A stretch of 14,249 nt of DNA. Origin: an uncultured Solirubrobacter sp. (GTDB lineage: Bacteria > Actinomycetota > Thermoleophilia > Solirubrobacterales > Solirubrobacteraceae). The DNA lies in NCBI GenBank assembly GCA_937871635.1, contig CALMNS010000690.1, positions 1 to 14,249 on the forward strand, in the 5' to 3' direction. This document shows, in pieces, positions 13,204-14,249 of the stretch; position 1 is the first letter of the stretch; the number at the start of each line of letters is the position of its first letter. The notes beneath the pieces are model-generated. The model saw only the letters and a list, made by a program, of their open reading frames with translations. It ran no database searches and was not told the origin of the DNA. A program made the translations under genes and the position numbers.

Positions 13204-13239
13204 GGCGGATTCACGCGGTCGTCGCAACACCTTCAGTGA
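12607..13239 (+). pseudogene. IS3-family transposase orfB, truncated by an IS30 insertion
   Basis: The first 199 residues are a typical OrfB: MTAFIDLYRGRFGVEPICRV, the HTH_21-like ANYFAYGSRRMWKALR, and the rve integrase core with WVADFT (Asp133), FVIDVYSRRIVGWQ and HHRDRGSQ (Asp195). A normal OrfB continues about 80-100 residues to the third catalytic residue, Glu. Here native sequence stops at Gln199 (CAA, 13201-13203) and 11 foreign residues follow, encoded by the IS30 end, before a TGA. The DDE triad is therefore incomplete. The Arg before Asp195, where most relatives have Ser, is a second oddity. The start codon is GTG; in active IS3 elements this part is made by programmed frameshifting from orfA. 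Confidence 0.88.
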
Positions 13240-14249
13240 GGAGTTGCGATGGGCAGGCCGGCTGGTTGGATGAAGGAGCTCACGGGCCGCTCGGCGATGA
13301 AGTCGCCGGGCAAGCCGTCGCATCGACGCGAGGTCGAGCGGTGGTTCTGGCGGGAGATCGCGAAGGGCCTCAGCAGCGAAGACGCCGCCGCCGCGGTGGG
13401 GGTTTCGTCAGCGGCTGGCGTCCGGTGGTTTCGCGAGCGTGGCGGGATGGCGACACAGCTGCGCGACCCGGTCTCGTGCCGCTATCTGTGCTTTGCAGAG
13501 CGCGAGGAGATGGCGCTGCTGCGCGCCGAGGGCAAGGGCGTCAGGGAGATCGCGCGTGAGATCGGCCGGTCGCCGTCGACGATCTCGCGCGAGCTGCGGC
13601 GCAACGCGGCCACGCGTGGCGGCAAGCTCGAGTACCGGGCGTCGGTGGCGCAGTGGAAGGCCGAGCTGGTGGCGCGCCGGCCCAAGACGGCCAAGCTCGC
13701 CGCCGACGAGCGCTTGCGCGAGTACGTCCAAGACCGCCTCGCCGGCAAGGTCCGGCGGCCGGACGGGACCGCGGTGGCCGGTCCGGCGGTCAAGGCGTGG
13801 AAGGGCCGCAACAAGCCGCGTCGTCAGGACCGACGGTGGGCGACCGCGTGGAGCCCGGAGCAGATCTCAGCTCGGCTGCGCATCGACTTCCCCGATGATC
13901 CGTCGATGCGGCTCTCCCACGAGGCGATCTACCAGTCGCTGTTCGTGCAGGGCCGCGGTGCGCTGGCCCGCGAGCTGACCGCGTGCCTGCGCACCGGCCG
14001 GGCGCTACGCGTCCCCCGGGCCCGGGTCGGCGCCCGCGGCAAGGGCTTCATCAGCGAGGAGGTAATGATCAGCCAGCGGCCCGCCGAGGCCACCGATCGC
14101 GCCGTCCCGGGGCACTGGGAGGGCGACCTGATCATCGGCACCGGCCGGTCGGCGATCGGCACCCTGGTCGAGCGCTCCAGCCGCTTCACCATGCTGCTGC
14201 ACCTGCCACCGCTGCCCGGCCGCGACGGCCCGGGCGTCAAGAACGGGCC
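13204..14249 (+). mobile_element. IS30-family insertion sequence (left part; continues past the window)
   Basis: IS3 sequence ends after GGCAGTCAA and new sequence begins GGCGGATTCACGCGGTCGTC, which I take as the IS30 left terminal repeat. The transposase gene starts 45 nt in. The right end is outside the window, so neither the matching repeat nor the short target duplication can be checked. Confidence 0.75.
13249..14249 (+). CDS. IS30-family transposase, N-terminal 333 residues (3' end outside window)
   Basis: The frame starts at the ATG at 13249, 5 nt after AGGAG, and stays open to the window end. It begins MGRPAGWMKELTGRSAMKSP, the long N-terminus of actinobacterial IS30 transposases, with a first helix-turn-helix-like part (SSEDAAAAVGVSSAAGVRWF). 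The IS30 HTH follows at about 87-118 (VREIAREIGRSPSTISREL). A charged linker and AWSPEQISARL lead to the DDE core PGHWEGDLIIG with the first catalytic Asp at 293, then SAIGTLVERSSRFTMLLHLP. The remaining D and E residues would be beyond the window. No frameshift is seen, so this element may be intact. It inserted into IS3 orfB, and its own left end supplies the tail codons of the broken orfB. Confidence 0.93.
   Translation, partial: MGRPAGWMKELTGRSAMKSPGKPSHRREVERWFWREIAKGLSSEDAAAAVGVSSAAGVRWFRERGGMATQLRDPVSCRYLCFAEREEMALLRAEGKGVREIAREIGRSPSTISRELRRNAATRGGKLEYRASVAQWKAELVARRPKTAKLAADERLREYVQDRLAGKVRRPDGTAVAGPAVKAWKGRNKPRRQDRRWATAWSPEQISARLRIDFPDDPSMRLSHEAIYQSLFVQGRGALARELTACLRTGRALRVPRARVGARGKGFISEEVMISQRPAEATDRAVPGHWEGDLIIGTGRSAIGTLVERSSRFTMLLHLPPLPGRDGPGVKNG

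Noticed and set aside
12804..13559. Plus-strand frame of about 251 codons spanning the IS3/IS30 junction.
   Set aside because: It crosses two unrelated elements out of frame with both transposases.
5322..14249. Search for a second copy of the tRNA-His 3' end (attR) and for an integrase gene.
   Set aside because: No matching repeat or tyrosine/serine recombinase motif was found by eye. The short TTCGAGTCC match in tRNA-Arg is just the shared T-arm.
1..14249. CRISPR array or rRNA genes.
   Set aside because: No regularly spaced direct repeats and no rRNA-like sequence were seen.

Overview
The window is very GC-rich and densely coded on both strands. Start codons are often GTG, genes overlap by 1-4 nt, and none of the three tRNA genes encodes its CCA tail. 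Together with a rhodanese close to actinobacterial SseA, a DUF1707 membrane protein, and an HTH family and long-form IS30 that I associate with Solirubrobacter-like genomes, this suggests a high-GC actinobacterium, probably class Thermoleophilia. That placement is from memory of the families, not a search.

Layout. (1) 1-4159 looks like core chromosome. It holds the end of an NAD(P)-binding protein, an SseA-type sulfurtransferase, and a convergent minus-strand operon (DUF1015, OsmC, CoA-type NUDIX hydrolase, DUF1707 membrane protein). The two transcription units meet at a strong hairpin at 1387-1410. (2) 4253-5321 is a tRNA neighbourhood: an HTH gene that appears internally deleted and ends inside tRNA-Pro(TGG), tRNA-Arg(TCT), a DUF1801 gene with an apparent 1-nt deletion starting two bases after tRNA-Arg, and tRNA-His(GTG). 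(3) 5322-12233 is accessory DNA starting directly after tRNA-His. Its main content is a two-gene operon: a Ser/Thr kinase fused to a complete SF1 (Upf1/DNA2, COG1112-like) helicase, followed with ATGA overlap by a winged-helix/PLD-like protein. This matches the architecture I remember for Mokosh type I anti-phage defence (mkoA/mkoB). The PLD motif lacks its lysine, apparently by loss of exactly one codon. Facing it is a minus-strand cassette of three overlapping unknown genes: a single-TM protein, a 78-aa ORF and a Cys/His-rich protein. (4) 12234-14249 is insertion-sequence DNA: an IS3-family element with a frameshifted orfA, whose orfB is cut after its second catalytic Asp by an IS30-family element that runs out of the window.

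How the parts fit. The kinase-helicase would sense or remodel nucleic acid and the PLD-like partner would be the expected nuclease effector. tRNA-His marks the probable island boundary, and the nested ISs mark a region that tolerates insertion. No integrase, CRISPR array, rRNA or second att site is visible here.
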